Assembly: GCA_946408995.1 (NCBI GenBank)
Contig: CAMJUL010000018.1
Span: 1 to 55,507 of the forward strand
Direction of reading: 5' to 3'
Source of the DNA: an uncultured Clostridia bacterium
GTDB taxonomy: Bacteria > Bacillota > Clostridia > Christensenellales > Aristaeellaceae
DNA length: 55,507 nt
Shown: one piece after another, positions 1-7,096 of the stretch
Layout: each line of letters opens with the position of its first letter
Numbering within the stretch: position 1 is the stretch's first letter
Notes under the pieces: model-generated
Database searches by the model: none
The model's input: only the letters and a program-made list of their open reading frames with translations
Told to the model about the DNA's origin: nothing
Made by a program: the position numbers and the translations under genes

Positions 1-60
1 CTACCGGGCGGGTTCGGGTCTCTCACCCGTTAGAAACGTGCGCCGCCGGGCGCACTCAAT

Positions 61-110
61 ACAAACGCGGCATGCAAAGCCCGGGAGGCTGCATGCCGCG
101 TTTGTTTCGT
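61..110. terminator. Long perfect stem-loop, probable terminator
   Basis: A 15-bp perfect inverted repeat (61-75 with 91-105, loop of 15) is followed by a T-rich stretch. The first 231 bases hold no convincing gene; this hairpin probably ends a gene lying off the left edge. Confidence 0.6.
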
Positions 111-231
111 TGGAAACGGAATCAAAAAGTCCGCGCTTCGCCGTGCTATCCTGCCCCTGTAAGCGGCAGGGACGGATGCCGGCGCCCCTGGTCCATCCCT
201 GCTTCAGCCATAGAAACGGAGGTCTTCTCCC

Positions 232-1164
232 ATGAAAAAAGCCCTGCGCATCACTCTCATCCTGGTATGCGCTGCCGCTCTCGGGTTCCTTGCCCTTTTC
301 ATCGTCTATCTCACACAGCAGAAGCCGGCCTATTATACCTCCTATGAGAACGCGGACCGGTACGCAAGCGGAAGCTTCTCCTGCGATGCCCGGGAGATCG
401 ACGCGATCGACATCACCTGGCTTTCCGGCGCCCTGCGCTTCCAAAGGACTTCCGGAACCTCCCTTCGCGTGACGGAGGCGGACGACGCCCTGACCGAAAA
501 GCAGCGGACGCGCTGGTGGCAGGATGGGAGAACGCTCCGGATCCAGTACTGGGCCTCCAATTACGGAACGGAGAAGGATTTGAACAAAACGCTGGTCCTG
601 GAAATTCCGGACGGCCTTTCCCTCACGATCCGGAACGGCAAAAAGAGATGCACCGTCCAAATGGACCGTCATCAGCTGAAGGAGGTGCACCTTCAGCTCG
701 GGACCGGAGACTTCCTTGCGGACTCGCTGACCGTCGAAGGGGATCTGGAGCTTGAAAACGGCGGCGGCACGACGGACATCCGCAGCCTCACCGCCCGCAG
801 CGCCCGGTTCAAAACCACGCTTGGGGAAGTCAGCATCGGCAGCGTCACCCTCCGGAACGGCCTTGAAATGAGCTCCTCCCGGGCAAAGCTTTCCCTGGGC
901 ACCGTCCGCGCGGAAAGCGTGAAGATTTCAAAATATGAAGGCATCCGCCTGGGGCTGGATTCCTGCGGGACCGTGGATATTCAAACCAACCGGGGTGACA
1001 TCGTCCTTGACACAAAGCAAAGCGCGGGCGTTAAGGTCCATTTCACCACCGGCCTGGGCAAGCTCAACGGAAAGCCGGTCGAAGGGTCCGAAACGCTTGT
1101 CCTTGGGGACGGCTCCTGCATCGTCAGCATCCATGCGGCCGAGGGAAACCTGACCGTCCGGTAA
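232..1164 (+). CDS. Membrane-anchored DUF4097-like beta-repeat protein
   Basis: Protein of 310 residues. An N-terminal hydrophobic segment (about residues 6-26) acts as signal or membrane anchor. Most of the rest is a run of short beta-rich repeats of the kind seen in DUF4097 putative adhesin domains (LTVEGDLELENGGG, VTLRNGLEMSSS, CGTVDIQTNRGDIVLDT). The start is supported by GGAGG at 218-222. It lies 55 bases upstream of another exported protein and may be cotranscribed with it. The function is unknown; members of this fold are usually annotated only as putative adhesins. The domain assignment is by eye and moderate in confidence. Confidence 0.7.
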   Translation: MKKALRITLILVCAAALGFLALFIVYLTQQKPAYYTSYENADRYASGSFSCDAREIDAIDITWLSGALRFQRTSGTSLRVTEADDALTEKQRTRWWQDGRTLRIQYWASNYGTEKDLNKTLVLEIPDGLSLTIRNGKKRCTVQMDRHQLKEVHLQLGTGDFLADSLTVEGDLELENGGGTTDIRSLTARSARFKTTLGEVSIGSVTLRNGLEMSSSRAKLSLGTVRAESVKISKYEGIRLGLDSCGTVDIQTNRGDIVLDTKQSAGVKVHFTTGLGKLNGKPVEGSETLVLGDGSCIVSIHAAEGNLTVR

Positions 1165-1219
1165 TCCGTTCTTTTCCATACCTGCCCCTGTCAATTCGCA
1201 GGCAAAGGAGGCCCTGACC

Positions 1220-2185
1220 ATGAAAACCGTACGCATTTTCTCGCTGATCATCGCTTTTCTTCTGACGCTGACCCCTTCCGCTGTCCTTGCGGAATCCATT
1301 TTCCCCTCCCTGGAGGAAGAACCCGCCTCTGCCCCCGCCCTCATCGCGCCCTCCTGGGGCGCCATGGCGAACGCAGCCGAAGACCTGGTGGAGCAAGGCG
1401 CCGACGGCGGCACCATTGTCACCTACCGTTCTGTGGACGCCGCCGGCTTCAACCGGTTCGGCGTGTACCTTGGCGGCAGGGGCTTTTCTGTAACCGGTCA
1501 GGATCAGCAGGAAGACCGTCTTGCCTATGCCGTGTCGGACGGGCAGGTCAGCTTCGTCCTGATCTACAGTCAGGCGGCGCAAACGCTGCAGCTGATCTAT
1601 CCCAAGGGAACCGCCTACGAAAAGAGCGCGTTTCCCGGGTACCTCCCGGCCGAGGCCGGTGAAGAAATCACGGTCGACGGGCTGGGCCGGTTTGTCTTCA
1701 CGGATCTGGTCCCGGAAGGAAACGGCTTTTTGTGCGCCTACGCCGGCAATTATGACGGAAGCGTGGAGCTGTACAACGAAAAAGGAAACAGCTATTGGGA
1801 ATGGAATCTGAAGCGGGCCCGCAGCTGGCTGCAGTTTGCCTATGTCAATACCGCGGCGGCGGAAAAGACCTTTTCACAGGAGGGCAACGACCTGTTCGAA
1901 GCGGAGGTCGTGTACCTGGAAAACGAAAACGAATACGCCTTCCCCATGAAGGACATCGGCCGTTACATCCTCTACAAGGACGCCTGCATCATCAGCACCG
2001 GCCCCGATAAAACCCCGGACCGGTATACCCTGATTCATAACCCGCCCTGCAATCCCCTGGATTCCATGAACGGGGCCGCCGTCTTCGACCTGTCCGAGGG
2101 GGTGCGTTCCTCCGGTGACGGCATCCTTGCGGTCCGGCTGGTTTTCAAAACCGGGGACCGGTATGTGGTGTTCTTCCGGCACTGA
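1220..2185 (+). CDS. Secreted protein of unknown function
   Basis: Protein of 321 residues with a clear signal peptide (hydrophobic core, then AVLAES as cleavage region) and a strong AAAGGAGG site. After cleavage comes a short low-complexity linker, then a domain at about residues 45-130 that aligns by eye with the middle domain of the next gene: both have a W/Y-G-x-M start, then an FxxYLxxxG segment, then LxxxxVxxGQVxFVLxY, ending in a hydrophobic strand. The C-terminal half has no recognisable motif. It sits in a same-strand cluster of three exported proteins, so a cell-envelope role is likely, but the function is not recognisable. Confidence 0.7.
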   Translation: MKTVRIFSLIIAFLLTLTPSAVLAESIFPSLEEEPASAPALIAPSWGAMANAAEDLVEQGADGGTIVTYRSVDAAGFNRFGVYLGGRGFSVTGQDQQEDRLAYAVSDGQVSFVLIYSQAAQTLQLIYPKGTAYEKSAFPGYLPAEAGEEITVDGLGRFVFTDLVPEGNGFLCAYAGNYDGSVELYNEKGNSYWEWNLKRARSWLQFAYVNTAAAEKTFSQEGNDLFEAEVVYLENENEYAFPMKDIGRYILYKDACIISTGPDKTPDRYTLIHNPPCNPLDSMNGAAVFDLSEGVRSSGDGILAVRLVFKTGDRYVVFFRH

Positions 2186-2216
2186 TCCGGGAACGGCTAC
2201 TTCAAGGAGATCCCCC

Positions 2217-3158
2217 ATGAAGAAGAATCATCCTGCCTTTGGCATCCCGCGGTTCCTTTCCGCCCTGCTCACCGCGGTTTTCCTGACCGTGAGCCCCGCT
2301 GGGGCGGAAAGCCTGTTTTCCCTGCTGGCAACGTCCACCCCCGCGCCCGACGCTACGCCTGTCCCTGCGCTCTCCCCCGAACCCGTCCCCGTTCCCGGCG
2401 GCCTGTTTGACCTGCTGGCCACAGCCACCCCCGGTCTTACGGCGGCGCCCATGGTCCCTGCGGATCCGGAACAAGCCGCGCTTCCGGAGGAATTTGCCCT
2501 GTTCGGCGGCTTCGGCTACGGCAGCATGGCCGCAAAATACGCGGACCGGGTGGTGGAAAACCCCGAAGAAGGCACCCTGGAATGGATCTATGAGCAGGTT
2601 TCCGCGGAGGATTTCCTGGCCTATGAAGCCTTCCTGCGGGAAAAAGGCTGTGCGGCGGAGACACTGTCCGCCGGCACCAGGACCACTGTTTCCTGCCTCG
2701 TTACCCACGGCCAGGCGCTGGTTGCCTTTCTTCTGGTCTATCAGCCGGACGTGGAGACCCTGACGCTCGTTCCTGTCCCGTACCCTGGCCCGGATGCGGA
2801 AAGCCCGGCTTCCGGCAGTCCGGAACCCGGGGCTGGAAACGGCACCGGACCGACCCTGCAGCCTGAGGCGAATGTCTGTACGCACTGCAGCAGGGGCCTG
2901 TGCAAAGAATGCCGCGGAAGCGGGTTCTTCCAATGCAGCGACTGCGGCGGGTTCGGAAGGTGCCCGGAGTGCCGCGGGAAAAGGGAATTCCGCTCTGTGG
3001 GCTACGGCGGCGTCGGCACCGCCGTCTATACCCCCTGCGGGGAATGCGGCGGCACCGGCCGCTGCAATGCCTGCGAAGGAAAGGGCAGGGTGGATTGCCC
3101 GGAATGCGACCACGGCATCTGCAAATACTGCGGCGGGGATTACTTCCTGGAGCTGTAA
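2217..3158 (+). CDS. Secreted protein with C-terminal DnaJ-like zinc-finger region
   Basis: Protein of 313 residues. The ATG at 2217 follows AAGGAGATC and opens a signal peptide; an upstream in-frame start would overlap the previous gene. The order is: signal peptide, Pro/Thr/Ala-rich linker with two ESLFSLLAT/GLFDLLAT-type repeats, a domain shared with the preceding gene, a second linker, and about 95 C-terminal residues with around nine CxxC pairs. Several pairs have the CxxCxGxG spacing of the DnaJ zinc-binding domain (CGECGGTG, CKECRGSG, CNACEGKG). No J domain is present. The region probably binds zinc in a secreted or surface protein. The function is unknown. Confidence 0.75.
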   Translation: MKKNHPAFGIPRFLSALLTAVFLTVSPAGAESLFSLLATSTPAPDATPVPALSPEPVPVPGGLFDLLATATPGLTAAPMVPADPEQAALPEEFALFGGFGYGSMAAKYADRVVENPEEGTLEWIYEQVSAEDFLAYEAFLREKGCAAETLSAGTRTTVSCLVTHGQALVAFLLVYQPDVETLTLVPVPYPGPDAESPASGSPEPGAGNGTGPTLQPEANVCTHCSRGLCKECRGSGFFQCSDCGGFGRCPECRGKREFRSVGYGGVGTAVYTPCGECGGTGRCNACEGKGRVDCPECDHGICKYCGGDYFLEL

Positions 3159-3211
3159 TACGCACCCCAAATTGAAAGAAGCCCGCCTCCTCCCCGCCTG
3201 AGGAGGATCGC

Positions 3212-3226
3212 CCGTTATATAACGCC
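3212..3226. promoter_or_regulatory. 15-bp motif with 12-bp palindrome, also found at 42553
   Basis: CCGTTATATAACGCC contains the perfect palindrome CGTTATATAACG (3213-3224). The identical 15 bases recur at 42553-42567 upstream of the carboxylesterase gene. It may be an operator or a promoter element. Nothing in the window names its regulator. Confidence 0.35.
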
Positions 3227-3259
3227 CTATGATCTCCCGCGAAAACAGACCATCGGAAA

Positions 3260-3299
3260 AGGCCCTCCGTTCCGCCGGCAGATCCGGCGGGGAGGGCCT
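3260..3299 (-). terminator. Terminator of the truncated kinase-PqqD gene
   Basis: Inverted repeat AGGCCCTCC / GGAGGGCCT around a second GC-rich pair, 23 bases past the stop of the minus-strand reading frame at 3322. Confidence 0.6.
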
Positions 3300-3321
3300 A
3301 ATACGTTTCCCGGTGCGGGGA

Positions 3322-3852
3322 TCATTCCCCTTCCAGCACGTCCATTTTTTTCAGTTTTTCGATCAGCGCATCCAGATCCCGTTCCGCCGTCTCCCGGTCC
3401 GTATCGAACTCTGCAAGCACCGCGCAAAGCAGCTCTTCCCGGGACAGGGGGAACTGAAGCTGCTCCAACACAAAGGCGGAAACGCTGTTGAGCAACACCG
3501 CCCCCTGGAAGGCCGCAATGTTCTCCCCCGTAGGCATCAGCATATATTCCTCCGCCACCCGGCGCAGGACAAACCCCGGCTTTGCTTTCAAATCCTGTTC
3601 CTCCTTCTCCTCCAGCCCCGCTTCCAGCGCCGCCTGCAGCCGGCGCGCGTTTTCCGCAGAGGGCGGACCAAACACCCGCAGCACCCGTCCGCTGTCCGCA
3701 AGGCGGAACAGGTTTTTCATCTGAGCCGCGGCAGTCTCCGGATCCCACATGGGCAGGAACGTCTGCTTCACCAGCGCACTTCGGGCCTGGGCCGGGCTTA
3801 GGGCCCGTACACGGAAAAACGCCCCCCGGCGCACCTCGCACACCGCCTTCAG
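3322..3852 (-). pseudogene. 5'-truncated HprK-like/PqqD fusion gene
   Basis: The readable 173 residues match the C-terminal half of the intact fusion at 5915-7021 along their whole length. Shared segments include LFRLADSGRVLRV, the KPGFxLR opening of the PqqD-like domain, EYMLMP.GENI and the final DLDAL.EKLK.DV. The match continues to LKAV at about 3852 and then stops abruptly, so the P-loop kinase half is missing. The sequence beyond 3852 belongs to a purL remnant read in the other direction. The remaining part keeps an open frame and a terminator, so a PqqD-like domain could still be made if transcribed, but no start site with a ribosome binding site is visible. Confidence 0.75.
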
Positions 3853-4223
3853 AGCTGTCTGGTGCGCACAAGGATTACCAACGTTTCCTCTCCCTGGCTT
3901 TCCAGGGTCCGGATTGGGACGTGCTGACCGTCCCCATCTCCCACGGGGAAGGCCGCTTCATCGCCAACGGCACGGAGATGGACAAGCTCCTTGCCAACGG
4001 GCAGATCTTCAGCCAGTACTGCGCCGAAGACGGCACTCCCTCCATGGACATTCTCGCCAACCCCAACGGCTCCATGCTGGCCGTAGAGGGCATCATGAGC
4101 CCGGACGGAAGGGTCCTTGGCAAGATGGGCCATTCCGAGCGCACCGGAAAGGGCCTGTACCTGAACGTGGAAGGCCAATATGATCTTGGCCTGTTTGAAA
4201 GCGCCCGGGATTATTTCAGGTGA
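3844..4223 (+). pseudogene. purL: 3' remnant of phosphoribosylformylglycinamidine synthase
   Basis: Only the end of the glutaminase domain remains. The first part reads QSCLVRTRITNVSSPWLS in the frame beginning at 3850. The frame then breaks near 3900-3915, and the match resumes one frame over with DVLTVPISHGEGRF and AVEGIMSPDGRVLGKMGHSER, ending in LFESARDYF. These are conserved features of the C-terminus of large single-chain FGAM synthases, including the His and Glu that complete the glutaminase triad. Full-length proteins have more than 1200 residues, so over 1100 are missing. A single lost base explains the frame break. This copy cannot encode an active enzyme. Confidence 0.85.
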
Positions 4224-4241
4224 TCCCGGCGTCCTTTGGGA

Positions 4242-4277
4242 AAAGAGAGAGGGGAGCGGCCGCTCCCCTCTCTCTTT
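4242..4277. terminator. Terminator after purL remnant
   Basis: A perfect 18-bp palindromic stem with almost no loop (AAAGAGAGAGGGGAGCGG and its complement), starting 18 bases after the purL stop. It can act in both directions. Confidence 0.75.
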
Positions 4278-4304
4278 AACGTATCATGCCCTGCAGCAAC
4301 CCAA

Positions 4305-4345
4305 AGGGCGCTTTCGATCGCCTCATCAACGGCCGAAAGCGCCCT
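4305..4345 (-). terminator. Terminator after the radical SAM gene
   Basis: A 12-bp perfect stem AGGGCGCTTTCG / CGAAAGCGCCCT, 15 bases past the stop of the minus-strand radical SAM gene. Confidence 0.6.
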
Positions 4346-4359
4346 ATCGTCCGGGACGT

Positions 4360-5505
4360 TCATTCGCAGTCCGGAATATGCCTGATCCCGTTTTTCACAA
4401 ACATCCGGGTCTGTCTGCACAGTTCCTCCGGCCTTTTTCCCGGTTCCGCGAACTGCAGCATGTGGGCAGCGCAGTTCAAACACGCCTCTTCGTAGGGGCA
4501 CCCTTCGCATTCGGGGACCCTGGGCCACTGATTGACCTCCCGGTTCACCTTGGCCCAGGCGGCGGCGAACCCGTCCTTCAGCGCGTCCCCGTGGATCACA
4601 TCCAGATCAAGGCACGGCAGCAGCTGCCCTTTCCAGTTGACCGCAAACCCGGACCGCCCGCCGCCGCACCGCAGGCCGCATTCGCTTGTCTCATGGCAGG
4701 GTCCGCCGCAGGGGGGCAGCAATTCCTCACGGATGGCTTTGGTCTCATATCCTTGCAGCTGATCAAGATACGCCAACGCGCGAATATAGATTTCCAGATC
4801 CGAATCATGCTGTTCTCCGGACCTTCCCGTTTCCTCCCTCGGCGGGTTAATGTAGGAGTTGAGCGTAACATAGTTGCACAACTCCCTGGCCGTCCGAATC
4901 GTCTCGAACAGGTCTTCTCCCAGGTACCTGCTGGGCGTGATGCTGATTCGGACCGGCAGCTCCGCCTCCACCGCCTGCCGGATATGATCCGCCACCACGG
5001 TAAAGGCCCGCTTCCCGGTCACGCGCTCATATACATCGTCGTTCCAGCCGTAAAGCGTCATCTGTATGGAGGAAGGCCTGTGCTTTTTGAAAAACCGGAT
5101 CCGTTCCTCATCCAGCAGGAAACCATTCGTCAGGACGCCGGTTGCGCATCCCAGGCTCTGCAGATAAAGGAACAGTTCCTCAAAGCCTGGATACGCAAGG
5201 CATTCCCCGCCGGTCAAAGATGCGGAAAGCATCCCCGCCTCCCAAGCCTGGCGCATGATCTCCTTCCACTGGCCGACCGAAAGGATACGCTGCCCCTTCA
5301 GCTGGTCCGCGTTAAGGTGCACATAACACATCCTGCAGTCGAAATTGCACAAGGGAGTCAGCTCAAATTCACCGGCGACCGGAATTCCCTTTTCCCTTGC
5401 TTTGAAGTTCAGGTGTTCCATCAGTTCGTTGTAAAACTGATTCTTCTTTACATTTTTCTTGCGAAGCTGGTCCAGGAACTCAAACCCACCTTTTGATTCG
5501 TCCAT
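4360..5505 (-). CDS. Radical SAM/SPASM peptide maturase
   Basis: Protein of 381 residues. The radical SAM cluster motif CxxxCxxC is at residues 53-60 (CNFDCRMC), followed by the SAM-binding LTGGECL. The C-terminal third carries about a dozen cysteines (PPCGGPC, CGLRCGGG, LPCLDLD, CEGCPYEEACLNC), matching a SPASM-type domain that binds auxiliary Fe-S clusters. The start follows GAGAGGGGTG. Enzymes of this type modify ribosomal peptides by forming thioether, carbon-carbon or other radical cross-links. It lies directly downstream of a 55-residue precursor peptide (5589-5756) and a PqqD-containing protein, which is the expected partner set. The chemistry cannot be told from sequence alone. Confidence 0.9.
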   Translation of the reverse strand: MDESKGGFEFLDQLRKKNVKKNQFYNELMEHLNFKAREKGIPVAGEFELTPLCNFDCRMCYVHLNADQLKGQRILSVGQWKEIMRQAWEAGMLSASLTGGECLAYPGFEELFLYLQSLGCATGVLTNGFLLDEERIRFFKKHRPSSIQMTLYGWNDDVYERVTGKRAFTVVADHIRQAVEAELPVRISITPSRYLGEDLFETIRTARELCNYVTLNSYINPPREETGRSGEQHDSDLEIYIRALAYLDQLQGYETKAIREELLPPCGGPCHETSECGLRCGGGRSGFAVNWKGQLLPCLDLDVIHGDALKDGFAAAWAKVNREVNQWPRVPECEGCPYEEACLNCAAHMLQFAEPGKRPEELCRQTRMFVKNGIRHIPDCE

Positions 5506-5537
5506 GAAGCACCCCTCTCAGTGTATTAAAAAAACTA

Positions 5538-5568
5538 CAAAAGGCATCCCAAACTTGAGATGCCTTTT
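5538..5568 (-). terminator. Attenuator between precursor peptide and maturase genes
   Basis: Read on the minus strand, AAAAAGGCATC and GATGCCTTTT form a stem followed by a run of T residues. It lies 21 bases after the precursor stop and about 33 bases before the maturase start, where partial termination would keep precursor mRNA in excess over maturase. Confidence 0.65.
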
Positions 5569-5588
5569 TGAATGCAAATGCCAGATTC

Positions 5589-5756
5589 TCAGTTCTTAGG
5601 TATGCATCCAGTGCTAGCATTTTTGTTGTGGCTGTAGCAGCCATTTCCGCCGGGATGCCCAATCTGCCCTTTTACGCCAGCAGAAGAAGCAACGACAACA
5701 TCCGTATAGTTGAATTCGATTTTTTCAGCCTGGGGCTTTTCATACTGTTTCCTCAT
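5589..5756 (-). CDS. Putative RiPP precursor peptide, 55 residues
   Basis: This short frame encodes a charged N-terminal leader (MRKQYEKPQAEKIEFNYTD), a hydrophobic VVVAS segment and a Gly-rich C-terminal region with two cysteines (GGNGCYSHNKN then ASTGC). The ATG at 5756 is 8 bases from an AAGGAG site; an ATG two codons upstream is too close. A consensus promoter lies at 5809-5837. The KPxAEK...VVAS layout is common in leader peptides of radical SAM-modified products. The leader probably binds the PqqD-like domain, and the Gly/Cys/Asn-rich part is the likely core. I do not recognise the family; two cysteines are compatible with thioether cross-links. Confidence 0.75.
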   Translation of the reverse strand: MRKQYEKPQAEKIEFNYTDVVVASSAGVKGQIGHPGGNGCYSHNKNASTGCIPKN

Positions 5757-5808
5757 AATCATTTCTCCTTACATACAATCGAACTAAACATCCTACTACC
5801 CAATCGTA

Positions 5809-5837
5809 ATTATATCAGCAACAAACGTCCGCGTCAA
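5809..5837 (-). promoter_or_regulatory. Promoter of the precursor peptide gene
   Basis: On the minus strand, TTGACG at 5837-5832 and a perfect TATAAT at 5814-5809 are separated by 17 bases. This is one of the best vegetative promoters in the window and would drive strong precursor transcription. Confidence 0.8.
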
Positions 5838-5914
5838 GCCGTTTTTTGCAAATGCGCTTTGCGCTTTGGGCAGTCCCCCCTGTGCCCGGCATCCGGGGCC
5901 GGAGGCGCAGGCGA

Positions 5915-7021
5915 TCAGCCCTCTTCGATGACGTCGTACGCTTTCAGCTTTTCCAGGAGCGCGTCCAGATCGGCCGCCGCCGTCTCCTCGTCCACATCAT
6001 ATTCCGCCGTCACCGCCGCAAGCAGCTCATCGCGGGACATGGGGGACTGGAGCTTTTCCCAGACAAAGGCCGAGACGCTGTTCAAAAGCACCATGCCGCT
6101 GAAGGTGCCGATGTTCTCGCCCGCGGGCATCAGCATATATTCATCCATGACCTTGCGCAGAATGAAACCTGGTTTTGCTTTCATATCCGGTTCCTCCTTC
6201 AGAAACGATCCGTCCAGAACAGTACGGTAAAGCAGGAGCGCGTTCTCCTCCGTAGGCGGGCCATACACCCGCAGGACGCGGCCGCTGTCCGCCAGGCGGA
6301 ACAGGTTCCGCATCTGCAGCGCCGTGGTCTCCGCATCCCACATGGGCATGAAGGTCTGTGCCGCCAGGAGCTTTCTGGCCTGGGCTGCGCTGAGCTTCCT
6401 TACGCGGAAAAAATCCCCCCGGCGGACCTCAAAGACCGCCTTCAGCGGATAGTGCTCCCTCCGGAAGCACTGCTCCTTGCCGTCCCAGGGCACGCCGTAC
6501 GCCTCCAGGGGGGAAACACGCATCAGCGGCCGGTCGCCGCTGAGCAGCTCCGCACCCAGGTGCTGTGTCCAGACCCGGGCCCGGGTGGATTTCCCGACCC
6601 CGGAAGGCCCGGTGAAGGCGTAGGCCATCCCGCCGGATACGACCGCGGCCGAATGCAGCGTGGCATACCCGCGGCGGGCCAGGAGGCATTCCAGCGCGAC
6701 CCGGACCCCCTGCTGCGACGCCCAGTATTCCGCGGTCTTCCCGCGGCCCAGCAGGCCCAGGGAGGCATAATCCCCGCTGATATACACCCCTATCCGGTCG
6801 GTCCCGGACGGATGGCAGAACCATCCGTCCCTTTGAACACGGTGGGAGATCGTACCGGAAACGATTTCGGGCCCCGGCGCAGGAAGGTCCTCCGTCCGGT
6901 ACAGGGTCACATCCGCGTCGGCGCTCTCGCACCGAAAGGGCTCATACAGGGGCAGATCGATTTCCGAACGCAGCGTCAAATCCGCAATCTGGTAATACAC
7001 TTCTTTGCTCCATGTCCTCAT
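5915..7021 (-). CDS. HprK-like kinase fused to a PqqD-like peptide-binding domain
   Basis: Protein of 368 residues. The N-terminal 270 or so resemble HPr kinase-related proteins of peptide clusters, with TLHSAAV, a P-loop GPSGVGKST at residues 138-146 and SGDRP at 161-165. Residues from about 280 (KPGFILR) to the end form a PqqD-like domain, the fold used as a RiPP recognition element. Related kinases and PqqD proteins occur as separate genes in radical SAM cassettes such as SynChlorMet, and related kinases phosphorylate some lasso peptides. Here they are one chain. It probably binds the 55-residue precursor and either phosphorylates or only presents it. The start follows GAGGG and a good promoter. 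Confidence 0.85.
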   Translation of the reverse strand: MRTWSKEVYYQIADLTLRSEIDLPLYEPFRCESADADVTLYRTEDLPAPGPEIVSGTISHRVQRDGWFCHPSGTDRIGVYISGDYASLGLLGRGKTAEYWASQQGVRVALECLLARRGYATLHSAAVVSGGMAYAFTGPSGVGKSTRARVWTQHLGAELLSGDRPLMRVSPLEAYGVPWDGKEQCFRREHYPLKAVFEVRRGDFFRVRKLSAAQARKLLAAQTFMPMWDAETTALQMRNLFRLADSGRVLRVYGPPTEENALLLYRTVLDGSFLKEEPDMKAKPGFILRKVMDEYMLMPAGENIGTFSGMVLLNSVSAFVWEKLQSPMSRDELLAAVTAEYDVDEETAAADLDALLEKLKAYDVIEEG

Positions 7022-7066
7022 TTACGCCCTCTTGACGTCAGAGGCATCCGCCTCCGCGCCTCCATT

Positions 7067-7096
7067 ACTATATCACAGGGAAAAAAAGGTTGTCAA
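7067..7096 (-). promoter_or_regulatory. Promoter of the kinase-PqqD gene
   Basis: On the minus strand, TTGACA (7096-7091) and TATAGT (7072-7067) are spaced by 18 bases. The -35 box overlaps the end of the upstream DMT transporter gene. Confidence 0.65.

Noticed and set aside
1-690. Minus-strand open frame at the left edge
   Set aside because: It runs through the 61-110 stem-loop and is antisense to the DUF4097-like gene; no family features.
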